This document shows positions 7,152-14,768 of a DNA stretch of 32,035 bases, piece after piece. The notes beneath the pieces are model-generated. The model saw only the letters and a list, made by a program, of their open reading frames with translations, was not told the DNA's origin and ran no database searches. The position numbers and the translations under genes are program-made. The number at the start of each line of letters is the position of its first letter. Position 1 is the first letter of the stretch. Source of the stretch: Paenibacillus pasadenensis (lineage in GTDB: Bacteria > Bacillota > Bacilli > Paenibacillales > Paenibacillaceae); contig NZ_JAMBOT010000020.1 in assembly GCF_023715725.1 (NCBI RefSeq), positions 1-32,035 on the forward strand, in the 5' to 3' direction.

Positions 7152-8000
7152 TCAAATGCTGTCGCGGAACTTCTTCGCCGACATACCGGCATATTTTGTG
7201 AACAGTCGAGAAAAGTAGTATACATCCGTATATTGGAGCGCCAACGCAATTTCTTTAATGCTTGACGTTGTGTTTACGATCAGCTTTTTCGCTTCATTAA
7301 TTTTCAAGCGGTGAAAATATTCGTTTAACGGGTAGCCCGAATGCTCCTTCACTAACCGGCGAAGCGTTGAAACGGATATGTTATGTCTGCGGGCAATCGC
7401 TTCGGCGTCAATCGGATCATAAAGGAGTTGGGCGAGATCGTCGATCACATCCAGGTTTTTACTCGATTTATGCGAGTTAGTGTCTGTCATCAATGAAAGC
7501 TCAAACAGCAGAGACTCCAGCTGAAGCGCGGCACGATCCGCATTGGCGGGAACTCCGCTTTCTAAGAGGGAGGCCAACGTTTCCAGCTTTCTGATCCAGG
7601 CAGGATCGGCTCCGACCTGCAGCACCTTTCCCTTTTGGACCAGGCCCCTCTCCTCGAACTCCGCGACCCGGCTCCCGATCATATCGACATAGTACTCTTC
7701 CCACGAGCCGCCTTCCAACGGTCCGTAGTTGAATTTGCTGCCGGGCCATACAAAAAATAAGCTGCCCTTCTCCACTTTCTGAATCGGTTCGTCGTTCACC
7801 TGGTAAGTGCCGCTGCCGTCTGCGATATAAGCCAGCGCAACATCATTAAAGATAGAGTCGCTCCTGCGGGAAATCCGGCCCGGAAGATGCCCCATTCTGG
7901 GGATGATAAGGCTTTGCAAGCTCAGCCTGCTGCGGTCGACCAGAAGCTCAACCAATCGGATTGGCAATGGACTGATTTGTTGATCAATCGTTTTATTCAT
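7152..8000 (-). CDS. AraC-family transcriptional regulator with cupin sensor domain
   Basis: About 282 residues. The N-terminal half is a cupin-like sensor: GTYQVNDEPIQKVEKGSLFFVWPGSKFNYGP is the usual effector-pocket strand pair. The C-terminal 100 residues are two helix-turn-helix motifs: DAEAIARRHNISVSTLRRLVKEHSG, then SSIKEIALALQYTDVYYFSRLFTKYAGMSAKKFR. The second is the conserved AraC signature. Such proteins typically respond to sugars. ATG codons occur at 8009 and 8000: AGGAGG at 8016-8011 is only 1 nt from the first but 10 nt from the second, so 8000 is chosen. It may regulate the nearby GH43 genes, but no direct link is visible. Confidence 0.9.
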   Translation of the reverse strand: MNKTIDQQISPLPIRLVELLVDRSRLSLQSLIIPRMGHLPGRISRRSDSIFNDVALAYIADGSGTYQVNDEPIQKVEKGSLFFVWPGSKFNYGPLEGGSWEEYYVDMIGSRVAEFEERGLVQKGKVLQVGADPAWIRKLETLASLLESGVPANADRAALQLESLLFELSLMTDTNSHKSSKNLDVIDDLAQLLYDPIDAEAIARRHNISVSTLRRLVKEHSGYPLNEYFHRLKINEAKKLIVNTTSSIKEIALALQYTDVYYFSRLFTKYAGMSAKKFRDSI

Positions 8001-8039
8001 CGAATCCATGCCTCCTCGATCACTGCATCGTTAAGTTCA

Positions 8040-8069
8040 ATTATAGATGCAAAAAATAGAATTTCACAA
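8040..8069 (-). promoter_or_regulatory. Sigma-A promoter of the AraC gene
   Basis: Minus strand TTGTGA (8069-8064), 18-nt spacer, TATAAT (8045-8040). The -35 box overlaps the stop codon of the DoxX gene. Confidence 0.6.
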
Positions 8070-8402
8070 CAAATGCAACAGACTAATCGTAACGGAAAAC
8101 ACACAGAGAACAAGGGCCGGAACTGCTTTTGTAAAAGGATCTTTGGCGACAACGATAAGAACAAAAGCCGCAACTATCATAGTACCCGCCAAGAGAGCTC
8201 CCGAGATAACAGCCAAGACCGGAAACCAAATACCAACAACCATGCCGATAGCAGCTGTTAGTTCAATCAAACCGGTTAAGAAGTTGAACATGGGTGGCAT
8301 TCCAAATCGTTCAAACTCGGCTGCCATTTTACCGGATATAATTTTAATGCCCGTAAACATAAAGAAAATCCCAATAAGTATTTGTAAAATAGTGACGGCC
8401 AT
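8064..8402 (-). CDS. DoxX-like integral membrane protein
   Basis: 112 residues with four predicted membrane segments: TILQILIGIFFMFTGI, FLTGLIELTAAIGMVVGIW, VLAVISGALLAGTMIVAAFVLIVV and a final LVLCVFSVTISLLHLL. The F-E-R-F-G-M-P-P-M-F loop between the first two segments is typical of the DoxX/DoxD-like family. These small proteins are often attached to oxidative or thiol-stress regulons; exact function unknown. It lies 68 nt downstream of the MarR gene, and a copy of the MarR operator sits in that gap. Confidence 0.8.
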   Translation of the reverse strand: MAVTILQILIGIFFMFTGIKIISGKMAAEFERFGMPPMFNFLTGLIELTAAIGMVVGIWFPVLAVISGALLAGTMIVAAFVLIVVAKDPFTKAVPALVLCVFSVTISLLHLL

Positions 8403-8434
8403 GCAGCTACCTCAATTCTTGTTTTAATTTCACT

Positions 8435-8452
8435 TACATGCTATAGCATATA
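8435..8452 (-). promoter_or_regulatory. MarR operator upstream of the DoxX gene
   Basis: The 18-bp sequence TACATGCTATAGCATATA contains the perfect 12-bp palindrome ATGCTATAGCAT. It matches the site in front of the marR gene (8912-8929) at 16 of 18 positions. A weak promoter (TTGATT, 18 nt, TATAGC) overlaps it. Confidence 0.7.
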
Positions 8453-8470
8453 AATGCAGGAAGAATCAAA

Positions 8471-8896
8471 TTATTCGTCTCTGACACTGTCATACAGTTT
8501 ATTTAGAATAACCGTTAACTCCTGCTTTTCATCCTCGTTCAAAAACCTCGTCACATGATTATGCGCCCCGATGACAATCGGCTCAATCTTTGCTTTGAGC
8601 AGGACACCTTTCTCGCTTAAATATAAGTTATGGGAGCGTTTATCCATCTCATTTAATTTCCGATCCACGATTTCCTTTTTTTCAAGAGAGTGAATCATTC
8701 GTACAACTGTAGTCTGATCCCGATCGATTGCTTCGGCAAGCTCCTTTTGCGTTGTTGCTCGAGCTCCATCTAACACGCTAATAATTCCCCACTGCTCAGG
8801 CGTTATTTCGTACGGCTTCAGTTGTTTGGTGAAAAAATTAGTCAGTTTAACATCAGTACGGTTAATCAGAAACCCCGTTAAATGATGAAGCTCCAT
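8471..8896 (-). CDS. MarR-family transcriptional regulator
   Basis: 141 residues with the full winged-helix layout of MarR repressors. An N-terminal dimer helix is followed by PEQWGIISVLDGARATTQKELAEAIDRDQTTVVRMIHSLEKKEIVDR (recognition helix around DQTTVVRM), the wing NEMDKRSHNLYLSEKG, and C-terminal dimerisation helices. No Cys occurs, so a thiol switch is unlikely; ligand sensing is more probable. GGAGG lies 6 nt before the ATG. It probably controls itself and the DoxX protein, since near-identical operators precede both. Confidence 0.9.
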   Translation of the reverse strand: MELHHLTGFLINRTDVKLTNFFTKQLKPYEITPEQWGIISVLDGARATTQKELAEAIDRDQTTVVRMIHSLEKKEIVDRKLNEMDKRSHNLYLSEKGVLLKAKIEPIVIGAHNHVTRFLNEDEKQELTVILNKLYDSVRDE

Positions 8897-8911
8897 AACC
8901 AGCCTCCAATT

Positions 8912-8957
8912 TATATGCTATACCATATAAAATACTAAGCGGATTGTTTTCTGTCAA
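8912..8957 (-). promoter_or_regulatory. marR promoter with operator over the start site
   Basis: Minus strand TTGACA (8957-8952), 17-nt spacer, TATTTT (8934-8929). The imperfect palindrome TATATGCTATACCATATA (8912-8929, plus-strand reading) abuts the -10 box, a position that blocks transcription when bound. Confidence 0.75.
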
Positions 8958-9006
8958 GCCAATGTAGCGGCAATCCTCGTTTGAGGATTCATTATTTTCG
9001 GTCCAC

Positions 9007-9043
9007 AAAAAAAGAGCAGACGCCAACTGCGGCAATCTGCTCC
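9007..9043 (-). terminator. Terminator of the truncated GH43 copy
   Basis: GAGCAGA and TCTGCTC pair around a 15-nt loop, followed by TTTTTTT on the minus strand. The stem and its lead-in (GGCAGGAGCAGATTGCCG) are shared with the terminator of the second GH43 copy at 10957-10997, showing that the duplication included the terminator. Confidence 0.85.
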
Positions 9044-9047
9044 TGCC

Positions 9048-9174
9048 TTACCTTAAATCCGTCCGATTGCCGTCTGCCGTGGAATTAGTAGAGATTCCGA
9101 GAGACTGTCCGCTGTTGCGATTGGTTACAGCATAAGTTTTGTTGTGTTTACCGCTGCTGCGGGAAGCGTGCTGT
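9048..9174 (-). pseudogene. Remnant of the C-terminal ricin-type lectin module of GH43 copy 1
   Basis: Downstream of the stop at 9175 the minus strand still encodes, in another frame, KTYAVTNRNSGQSLGISTNSTADG. It is closely similar to the first lectin repeat after the linker in the full-length copy (KTYALTNRNSGKSLGTVANSTADG). The frame changed because the linker region is two bases longer here and carries a TAA. After ADG the sequence jumps directly to the 3' flank (AATCGGACGG), so about 270 codons of lectin sequence have been deleted. Confidence 0.8.
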
Positions 9175-10608
9175 TTAGCGCAGCGCAATGCTCCACTCTT
9201 GACTTGCCCCTGCTGTTTGCAGCCATTGAACAAGCGGCGTCCCGGCTAGCTGCGACTGATTTTGCACATCCAAATAACTTTTCGTCTTCCGATTGATTAA
9301 CGTGTACGTTCCGTTATCGGACTTATTAATTTGCCATTGTTGATTCTCTTGATTGTCAGGCGCCGCCAAAATAACTTGAACGCCATTGTCTAACGAATCC
9401 CCATTCAAGGACAAATACTTATTGCTGGCCTGATTGACGATGTAAAAATAGTCGTTAGAGCTTTCTGCCGAAACCAATTTCCAAAGTTGAGACCCGTCAT
9501 TCTTTGGCGCTGCTTGCTCGGCGTTAGCTCCCTCGGCGGTTCCTTGAATCGATAAGGCAAGCCCGCTGTTTAGGTTTGTCATTGTATAATACCCGTTAAA
9601 ATCCCAGGCATTATCCGATCCCGTTACCGTTCCGGCTGCCGTATCAATCGTCAGGTTATCGTAGTAGCTGTAAGTAAAGGAAGTGTTAGAAGTAAATACG
9701 ATTGGAGCCCACACATATTTGGATTGCGGTACTCCTCCGCCCCAGGAAGGCCCCCACCGGTCCCCCATGTATAGATAACTGACGACATTGTTGCTGGAAT
9801 CCCGTACGGGCAGAACAAATCCCGTTTGCGAATCATAATTGTTGCTGTTCCCCACATCCGTATTTGTGGACCATTCTCCAGCGAAATCTGTCGTTGTCGC
9901 ATATCTTTGCTGATTGGCATTCCACCCGGAGGTTGTAGAGCTCAGCATAAAATACACGCCGTTACGCTTAAATATTGCCGGAGCCTCGCGGTAAAGCCCC
10001 TCAAATATCGTATTCACCTTGCTATCTACATTCATGTAATCATCCGTAAGCTTGAAAATGTTCATGGTCGAGTTCCAGCTGTCTGGCTTCGTCGGAGAGG
10101 AGGAGGAGGAGAAGAGGTACGCATCCCCGTTGTCGTCCTGGAACAGCGTCATATCGCGGGAGTCATAAGCGACCCCGTTTACCGTCGGCTGAAAGCTTCC
10201 CGTATATGTATAATCACCGTCGATCGTATCGGAATAAGCGACAGCTACCCGGCCTTCCGAATAGTTAATGCCATTTTCTTTATGCATCCACATCACGTAC
10301 TTGTTTGTCGTGCTGTTGTAAATCACTTTGGGCCGTTCGATGTAAGCAAGCGCCAGCTCCGGAGCCGAGTTCCGGGTAAGCACATGGTTTCGAAATTCCC
10401 AGTTTTTCAGATCGGTAGAGCGATAGACAGACACATAATATTGATTGTCGCTGGTCTCTGTGCGGTTTTCACCAAACCAGTAATAATAATTTCCCTCTTT
10501 TAATACGGCGCCTGCATGCGCTTGAACTAGATTGTTATCCAAGTCCGTAAACTGAACCCCATTGGATACGGAAACAGGTGCGGCGGATAGGATACGCTTG
10601 TTATTCAT
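9175..10608 (-). CDS. GH43-type glycosidase with one ricin-type lectin domain, truncated duplicate lacking a signal peptide
   Basis: 477 residues. Residues about 9-325 match the GH43 catalytic part of the full-length neighbour almost residue for residue (HAGAVLKEGNYYYWFGENR, DSRDMTLFQDDNGDAYLFSS, YREAPAIFKRNGVYFMLSS). A ricin-B-like module follows to the end. The N-terminus reads MNNKRILSAAPVSV, whereas the neighbour has MNNKRI, a 23-residue hydrophobic signal segment, then SAAPVSV; an in-frame deletion has removed export. The C-terminal lectin modules are lost through a frameshift and deletion. The ribosome site AAGGAGG and promoter are intact. It probably makes a cytoplasmic, non-functional protein, so this is a decaying duplicate. 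Confidence 0.8.
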   Translation of the reverse strand: MNNKRILSAAPVSVSNGVQFTDLDNNLVQAHAGAVLKEGNYYYWFGENRTETSDNQYYVSVYRSTDLKNWEFRNHVLTRNSAPELALAYIERPKVIYNSTTNKYVMWMHKENGINYSEGRVAVAYSDTIDGDYTYTGSFQPTVNGVAYDSRDMTLFQDDNGDAYLFSSSSSPTKPDSWNSTMNIFKLTDDYMNVDSKVNTIFEGLYREAPAIFKRNGVYFMLSSTTSGWNANQQRYATTTDFAGEWSTNTDVGNSNNYDSQTGFVLPVRDSSNNVVSYLYMGDRWGPSWGGGVPQSKYVWAPIVFTSNTSFTYSYYDNLTIDTAAGTVTGSDNAWDFNGYYTMTNLNSGLALSIQGTAEGANAEQAAPKNDGSQLWKLVSAESSNDYFYIVNQASNKYLSLNGDSLDNGVQVILAAPDNQENQQWQINKSDNGTYTLINRKTKSYLDVQNQSQLAGTPLVQWLQTAGASQEWSIALR

Positions 10609-10685
10609 CGTGAACCTCCTTGCAATAATTTTAATGTAATCGGATTCATGAATTCGAACTTGTCATGTAAAGGGGGACGTTTTGT

Positions 10686-10714
10686 ATCGTAATGAATCCG
10701 CATTATAGTGTCAA
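10686..10714 (-). promoter_or_regulatory. Promoter of GH43 copy 1
   Basis: Minus strand TTGACA (10714-10709), 17-nt spacer, TACGAT (10691-10686). The spacer (CTATAATGCGGATTCAT) is identical to that of the copy-2 promoter apart from flanking bases. The leader is about 75 nt. Confidence 0.65.
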
Positions 10715-10956
10715 TAGACTACATCTTGATAAAAGATGGACATTTTTTCAATACTTCGCAGGCTCCTCCATAACCTATAAGCAGTCTTTGTCACTTGATT
10801 GAATGCTTCTTTAACAAAGTAGCCGCCTGGTTACACGTTACGAAAAAACAGCGAGCATGTTCAAGGCTTTTTTGACGTTGCTTTCCATTCGGTTTGGCTC
10901 AAATGAGTTTGCGTACAGACTCAAATAACCATTTTTCCTTTACACTTTTCGCCAAA
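10715..10956. other. Intergenic region between the two GH43 copies, no gene recognised
   Basis: The first 50 nt are shared with the region upstream of copy 2, which marks the duplication. The remainder to about 10950 has only short broken minus-strand frames (for example one reading KEAFNQVTKTAYRLW) and no recognisable domain. It may be unrelated spacer or debris of another gene. Confidence 0.4.
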
Positions 10957-10997
10957 TAAAAAAAGAAGCAGTCGCCGCAACCTCGGCAATCTGCTCC
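10957..10997 (-). terminator. Terminator of GH43 copy 2
   Basis: GAGCAGATTGCCGAGG pairs imperfectly with the TTGCGGCGACTGCTTC half and is followed by TTTTTTTATTT on the minus strand, 19 nt after the stop codon. Confidence 0.75.
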
Positions 10998-11015
10998 TGC
11001 CTTCAGTCCATCCGA

Positions 11016-13397
11016 TTAAATAACCGAAAAGCTCCAATTTTGATTGGCCGACCCCGATACCGTCCACTGAATGCTGTTTCCGCCGTCCGCTGTTGTACCG
11101 TTGTTCATGCAGAGCACTTTACCGCTATTGCGGTTTTTGACGATAAAATAACCGCCCCCTGCATCCATCAGCTGCCATTGCTGGCTCGTGCTTGTGCTGC
11201 CAGCCGCTTGAACCACTTGCACGCCGTCTGCTGTTGATGACCCGGCCACATCCATGAATTTGCCGCTGTTCACATTTTTAATTTTGTAATAGCCTGCTGA
11301 GTCATATACAAATTGCCAGGCTTGGCTTGAAGTTGTGCCGGACGGGTTCTGAATAACCGCTGCGCCGTCCGTTGCCGCATTGTTCGAAATGCCCAGCGAT
11401 TTACCGCTATTGCGATTCGTAAGCGAATAGGTCTTGGTCAGGTCGATTGCCGCAACTTCCGAGAAGCTCCAATTTTGATTCAATGAGCCCGTTTCCGACC
11501 ACTGAATGCTTAACGCGCCATCCGCCGTAGAACCGGCATTCATAGCCAGCACTTTGCCGCTGTTGCGATTTTTAATTTTATAATAGCCGGACCCTGCATC
11601 TACCAGCTGCCATTGCTGATTTAAACCGCCCGTTTCAGTCCAGAGAATATTATTCGCTCCATCCGCAGCCGAAGCTCCTGAAATATCCATGAACTTGCCG
11701 CTGTTGACGTTTTTAATTTTAAAATAACCGGCGCCCGCGTCAACGAATTTCCAGGCCTGGCTTGCAGCTCCAGTATAGCCTCGCTGTTCAATGCTAGCGC
11801 CATCTGCTGTGGAATTAGCAACGGTTCCGAGAGATTTTCCGCTGTTGCGATTGGTTAGAGCGTACGTTTTTGCTGTGTCTACCGCTGCTGGCGGAGGCGT
11901 GCTGCTGCTCAGCTCCATGCTCCACTCTTGACTTGCTCCTGCTGTTTGCAGCCATTGAACAAGCGGCGTTCCGGCCAGCTGCGACTGATTTTGCACATCC
12001 AAATAACTTTTCGTTTTTCGATTGATTAACGTGTACGTTCCGTTATCGGACTTATTAATTTGCCATTGCTGATTGTATTGACTGGCCGGCGCCGACAGAA
12101 TAACTTGAACGCCATTGTCTAAAGAAACCCCGTTCAAGGACAAATACTTGTTGTTAGCCTGATTGACGATGTAGAAATAGTCGTTAGAGCTATCTACCGG
12201 AACCAATTTCCATAATTGAGACCAATTATTCGCAGGCGTTGCTTGCTCGGCGTTAGCTCCCTCAGCGGTTCCTTGAGTCGATAAGGCAAGTCCGCTGTTT
12301 TGGTTTGTCATTTTATAATACCCGTTAAAATCCCATGCATTATCCGATCCTGTTACCGTCCCGGCTGCCGTATCGATCGTAAGGTTATCGTAGTAGCTGT
12401 AAGTAAAGGAAGTGTTAGAAGTAAACACGATTGGAGCCCAAACGTATTTGGATTGAGGTATTTTCCCGCCCCAGGAAGGCCCCCACCGGTCCCCCATAAA
12501 CAGATATGTGACGACATTGTTGCTGGAGTCCCGTACGGGCAGAACAAATCCGGTCTGCGAATCATAATTGTTGCTGTTCCCCACATTCGTATTTGAGGAC
12601 CATGTGCCGGCAAGATCCGTCGTTGTCGCATATTTTTGCTGATTCGCATTCCACCCTGAAGTCGTGGAGCTCAGCATAAAATAAACGCCGTTACGCTTAA
12701 ATACTGCTGGAGCCTCACGGTAAAGCCCCTCAAATATCGTATTTATCTTGCTATCTACATTCATGTAATCGTCCGTAAGCTTGAAAATGTTCATGGTCGA
12801 GTTCCAGCTGTTCGGCTTCGTCGGAGACGATGCGGAGGAGAAGAGGTAAGCATCCCCGTTATCGTCCTGGAACAACGTCATGTCGCGGGAATCATAAGAG
12901 ACTCCGTTAACCGTTGGTTGAAAACTTCCCGTATACGTATAGTCACCGTCGATCGTATCGGAATAAGCGATAGCTACCCGGCCTTCCGAATAGTTAATGC
13001 CGTTTTCTTTATGCATCCACATCACGTACTTGTCTGTCGTGCTGTTGTAAATTACTTTGGGCCGTTCGATGTAAGCAAGCGCCAGCTCCGGAGCCGAGTT
13101 CCGGGTAAGCACATGGTTTCGAAATTCCCAGTTTTTCAGATCGGTAGAGCGATAAACAGATACATAGTATTTATTGTCGGCGGTCTCCGTGCGGTTTTCG
13201 CCAAACCAATAATAATAATTTCCCTCTTTCATTACGGAACCTGCATGCGCTTGAACCAGATTGTTGTCCGAATCCGTAAACTGGACCCCATTAGGTACGG
13301 AAACGGGTGCAGCAGATACCGCCTGTGCAACACCAAATAGGCAAAAGATTGTAAACAACGAGAGCCAAAATGGTTTTTGGATTCGTTTGTTATTCAT
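11016..13397 (-). CDS. Secreted GH43-type glycosidase with ricin-type (CBM13-like) lectin modules
   Basis: 793 residues. Signal peptide 1-30 ends VSA-AP. Catalytic five-bladed GH43 domain about 31-345: AHAGSVMKEGNYYYWFGENR near the N-terminus (base-bearing blade), DSRDMTLFQDDNGDAYLF in the middle, and YREAPAVFKRNGVYFMLSS, where the Glu of the E-A-P motif is the expected general acid. The first-blade pattern resembles the exo-beta-1,3-galactanase-like subfamilies. Three ricin-B-type modules follow: about 355-500, then a SSSTPPPAAVD linker, then 508-647 and 652-793, both with repeated NRNSGK and Q-x-W motifs for sugar binding. Likely role: extracellular release of sugars from galactan- or arabinogalactan-type plant polymers; the substrate is inferred. 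AAGGAGG lies 6 nt before the ATG. Confidence 0.9.
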   Translation of the reverse strand: MNNKRIQKPFWLSLFTIFCLFGVAQAVSAAPVSVPNGVQFTDSDNNLVQAHAGSVMKEGNYYYWFGENRTETADNKYYVSVYRSTDLKNWEFRNHVLTRNSAPELALAYIERPKVIYNSTTDKYVMWMHKENGINYSEGRVAIAYSDTIDGDYTYTGSFQPTVNGVSYDSRDMTLFQDDNGDAYLFSSASSPTKPNSWNSTMNIFKLTDDYMNVDSKINTIFEGLYREAPAVFKRNGVYFMLSSTTSGWNANQQKYATTTDLAGTWSSNTNVGNSNNYDSQTGFVLPVRDSSNNVVTYLFMGDRWGPSWGGKIPQSKYVWAPIVFTSNTSFTYSYYDNLTIDTAAGTVTGSDNAWDFNGYYKMTNQNSGLALSTQGTAEGANAEQATPANNWSQLWKLVPVDSSNDYFYIVNQANNKYLSLNGVSLDNGVQVILSAPASQYNQQWQINKSDNGTYTLINRKTKSYLDVQNQSQLAGTPLVQWLQTAGASQEWSMELSSSTPPPAAVDTAKTYALTNRNSGKSLGTVANSTADGASIEQRGYTGAASQAWKFVDAGAGYFKIKNVNSGKFMDISGASAADGANNILWTETGGLNQQWQLVDAGSGYYKIKNRNSGKVLAMNAGSTADGALSIQWSETGSLNQNWSFSEVAAIDLTKTYSLTNRNSGKSLGISNNAATDGAAVIQNPSGTTSSQAWQFVYDSAGYYKIKNVNSGKFMDVAGSSTADGVQVVQAAGSTSTSQQWQLMDAGGGYFIVKNRNSGKVLCMNNGTTADGGNSIQWTVSGSANQNWSFSVI

Positions 13398-13426
13398 TAT
13401 GATCCTCCTTGAATAAATTTTAATGT

Positions 13427-13558
13427 AAGCGGATTCATAAATTCAAATCATGAGTCTTTCACTTCCTGTGCCCTTAAATCCCTCCTTTGCTCAAAAATAT
13501 GCCGGGTACATCATTCAATATGAAAAGGGTTTCATGATTTGAATAGTAATGAATCCGC
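13427..13558. repeat. Long inverted repeat in the leader/promoter of GH43 copy 2
   Basis: Left arm 13427-13453 (GCGGATTCATAAATTCAAATCATGA) and right arm 13532-13558 are inverted copies with a 3-4 base insertion, separated by about 78 nt. The right arm overlaps the -10 box. In copy 1 only the outer parts (CGGATTCAT and ATGAATCCG) remain. It could act as paired operators for a looping regulator or as an mRNA hairpin. The rest of 13398-13729 holds only the promoter and a terminator. Confidence 0.65.
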
Positions 13559-13571
13559 ATTATAGCGTCAA
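13543..13571 (-). promoter_or_regulatory. Promoter of GH43 copy 2
   Basis: Minus strand TTGACG (13571-13566), 17-nt spacer, TACTAT (13548-13543). Conserved in position and sequence with the promoter of the truncated copy. The leader is about 140 nt. Confidence 0.65.
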
Positions 13572-13643
13572 TAGAAAATATTTTGAAAAAAGATGGATAA
13601 TATTTCGATACTTTCAGTCTGATCCAAGCTATTTTTCATCCAT

Positions 13644-13680
13644 TAAAAAAGGAAGCAGCCGCAGCGGCGACTTGCTTCCT
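13644..13680 (-). terminator. Terminator downstream of the VOC gene
   Basis: AGGAAGCA and TGCTTCCT pair around a GC-rich inner stem, followed by TTTTTTAATG on the minus strand. Confidence 0.85.
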
Positions 13681-13729
13681 GAATGTTAATCCTATCGTGA
13701 GATCAGCAGCCATTAACCGCCGGAAGCGC

Positions 13730-14110
13730 CTAATTTAACCGATGAACCATCTCATACTGATTTCCGCAAGGATCTGCAAAATAAACGGCATAATAGGTTG
13801 GGCTTATCGGAAATTCACGGGTTCCGTCGGTAATCGTTCCGCCTGACTCCTTCACAATTAATGCAATCCGGTCCACCTCGGCCCGGTCCTCACCCCAAAA
13901 TCCAACCAAATTACGATTTGGCACATGATCCGGATCTTCCGTAATCGCAAAATAAGCGGCGGATGGCAGCTCACCGTCAGCAGCGAACACTTTCCAGTTC
14001 TCGCTGTGGAAAGTCCGGGTAAATCCTAGCGCTGGGAGAAGCTTTTCGTAAAACGGCAGCGCCCGCTCCAAATGATTCACCCGCAGATCGATGTGGCTGA
14101 ATTTGTTCAT
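13730..14110 (-). CDS. VOC-family (glyoxalase/bleomycin-resistance-like) protein
   Basis: 126 residues with two beta-alpha-beta-beta-beta units. The first strand is MNKFSHIDLRVNHLERALPFYEKLLPALGF. The second half has RIALIVKESGGTITDG and YYAVYFADPCGNQYEMVHR, where D-P-x-G-N-x-x-E is the typical vicinal-oxygen-chelate ending. His7 and Glu near the C-terminus are candidate metal ligands. Substrate unknown. It is preceded by a short spacer and followed by a strong terminator, so it is probably monocistronic. Confidence 0.85.
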   Translation of the reverse strand: MNKFSHIDLRVNHLERALPFYEKLLPALGFTRTFHSENWKVFAADGELPSAAYFAITEDPDHVPNRNLVGFWGEDRAEVDRIALIVKESGGTITDGTREFPISPTYYAVYFADPCGNQYEMVHRLN

Positions 14111-14218
14111 TTACTCTCATCCCTTCTCGTATGATTCGGTTATCCTTTGACCAATCGTGTTCAAAACATCTTCCCAGTGATGCTTCATTTAAGTTCTTTT
14201 CTCACGAACTCTGTTCAA

Positions 14219-14260
14219 TAAAAAAGGACGCTCCCGAGCTTTCGCTTGGGCAACGTCCTT
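14219..14260 (-). terminator. Terminator after the 14282-14638 gene
   Basis: AAGGACG and CGTCCTT form the base of a long GC-rich hairpin around GCCCAAGCGAAAGCTCGGG, followed by TTTTTTATTG on the minus strand, 22 nt after the stop codon. Confidence 0.85.
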
Positions 14261-14281
14261 ATGTAATGAATGAAGCCAAAC

Positions 14282-14638
14282 TTACCTTTTGTCCACTTGC
14301 AGCAGAATCACGTTTTTAACCGTAAACGTATCTTTGATCTTCTCCTCGGTAATCACATTCAGCTTGATCAGACTCGCAATTTTGGAGGTGTCCGGCTTGG
14401 AGAGCATGCGCCATACCTCAGAGTCAGGCAGCGCTTCGTAAAGCTTGTTGTCGTCATACTCCCTGCGCTCCTGAAGCACGAGCTTCACCTTATAGCTCCC
14501 TGCTTCCAGCTCCGTTGCGCCCTGCTCTGTCATATGATTTAAAATCTCACTGCGCAATTCGGATAGCTCCTGCTCGATCTCTTTTTGCTTCTGCTTCAGC
14601 TGAAAATATCGTTTTACTTTAAGGTCCAAAGGGTTCAC
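14282..14638 (-). CDS. Conserved-looking hypothetical protein with N-terminal coiled coil
   Basis: 118 residues, soluble and charged. Residues about 5-36 form a heptad-rich helix (VKRYFQLKQKQKEIEQELSE), followed by a beta-rich core (SYKVKLVLQERREYD) and a C-terminal KIASLIKLNVITEEKIKDTFTV. I do not recognise the family. An in-frame TAG lies immediately upstream, so the start is the GTG at 14638 or the TTG at 14629. AGAGGAG is 1 nt from the first and 10 nt from the second, which favours the second by spacing. A dedicated terminator supports it being a real gene. Confidence 0.65.
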   Translation of the reverse strand: MNPLDLKVKRYFQLKQKQKEIEQELSELRSEILNHMTEQGATELEAGSYKVKLVLQERREYDDNKLYEALPDSEVWRMLSKPDTSKIASLIKLNVITEEKIKDTFTVKNVILLQVDKR

Positions 14639-14768
14639 TCTCCTCTAACACCATACTTATGCGGAGGAGGTTAATTTGTAGGACCGGATGTTGAATTATT
14701 TACTGAAACAAGGATATGAGCTAAAAGCCGCAAGGAGTGCCCGTCCATGCGTGAAGAAACCTCATTAT

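Noticed and set aside
10763..10950. Remnant of a transposase or regulator between the GH43 copies
   Set aside because: Short broken frames exist but no motif could be matched to a family.
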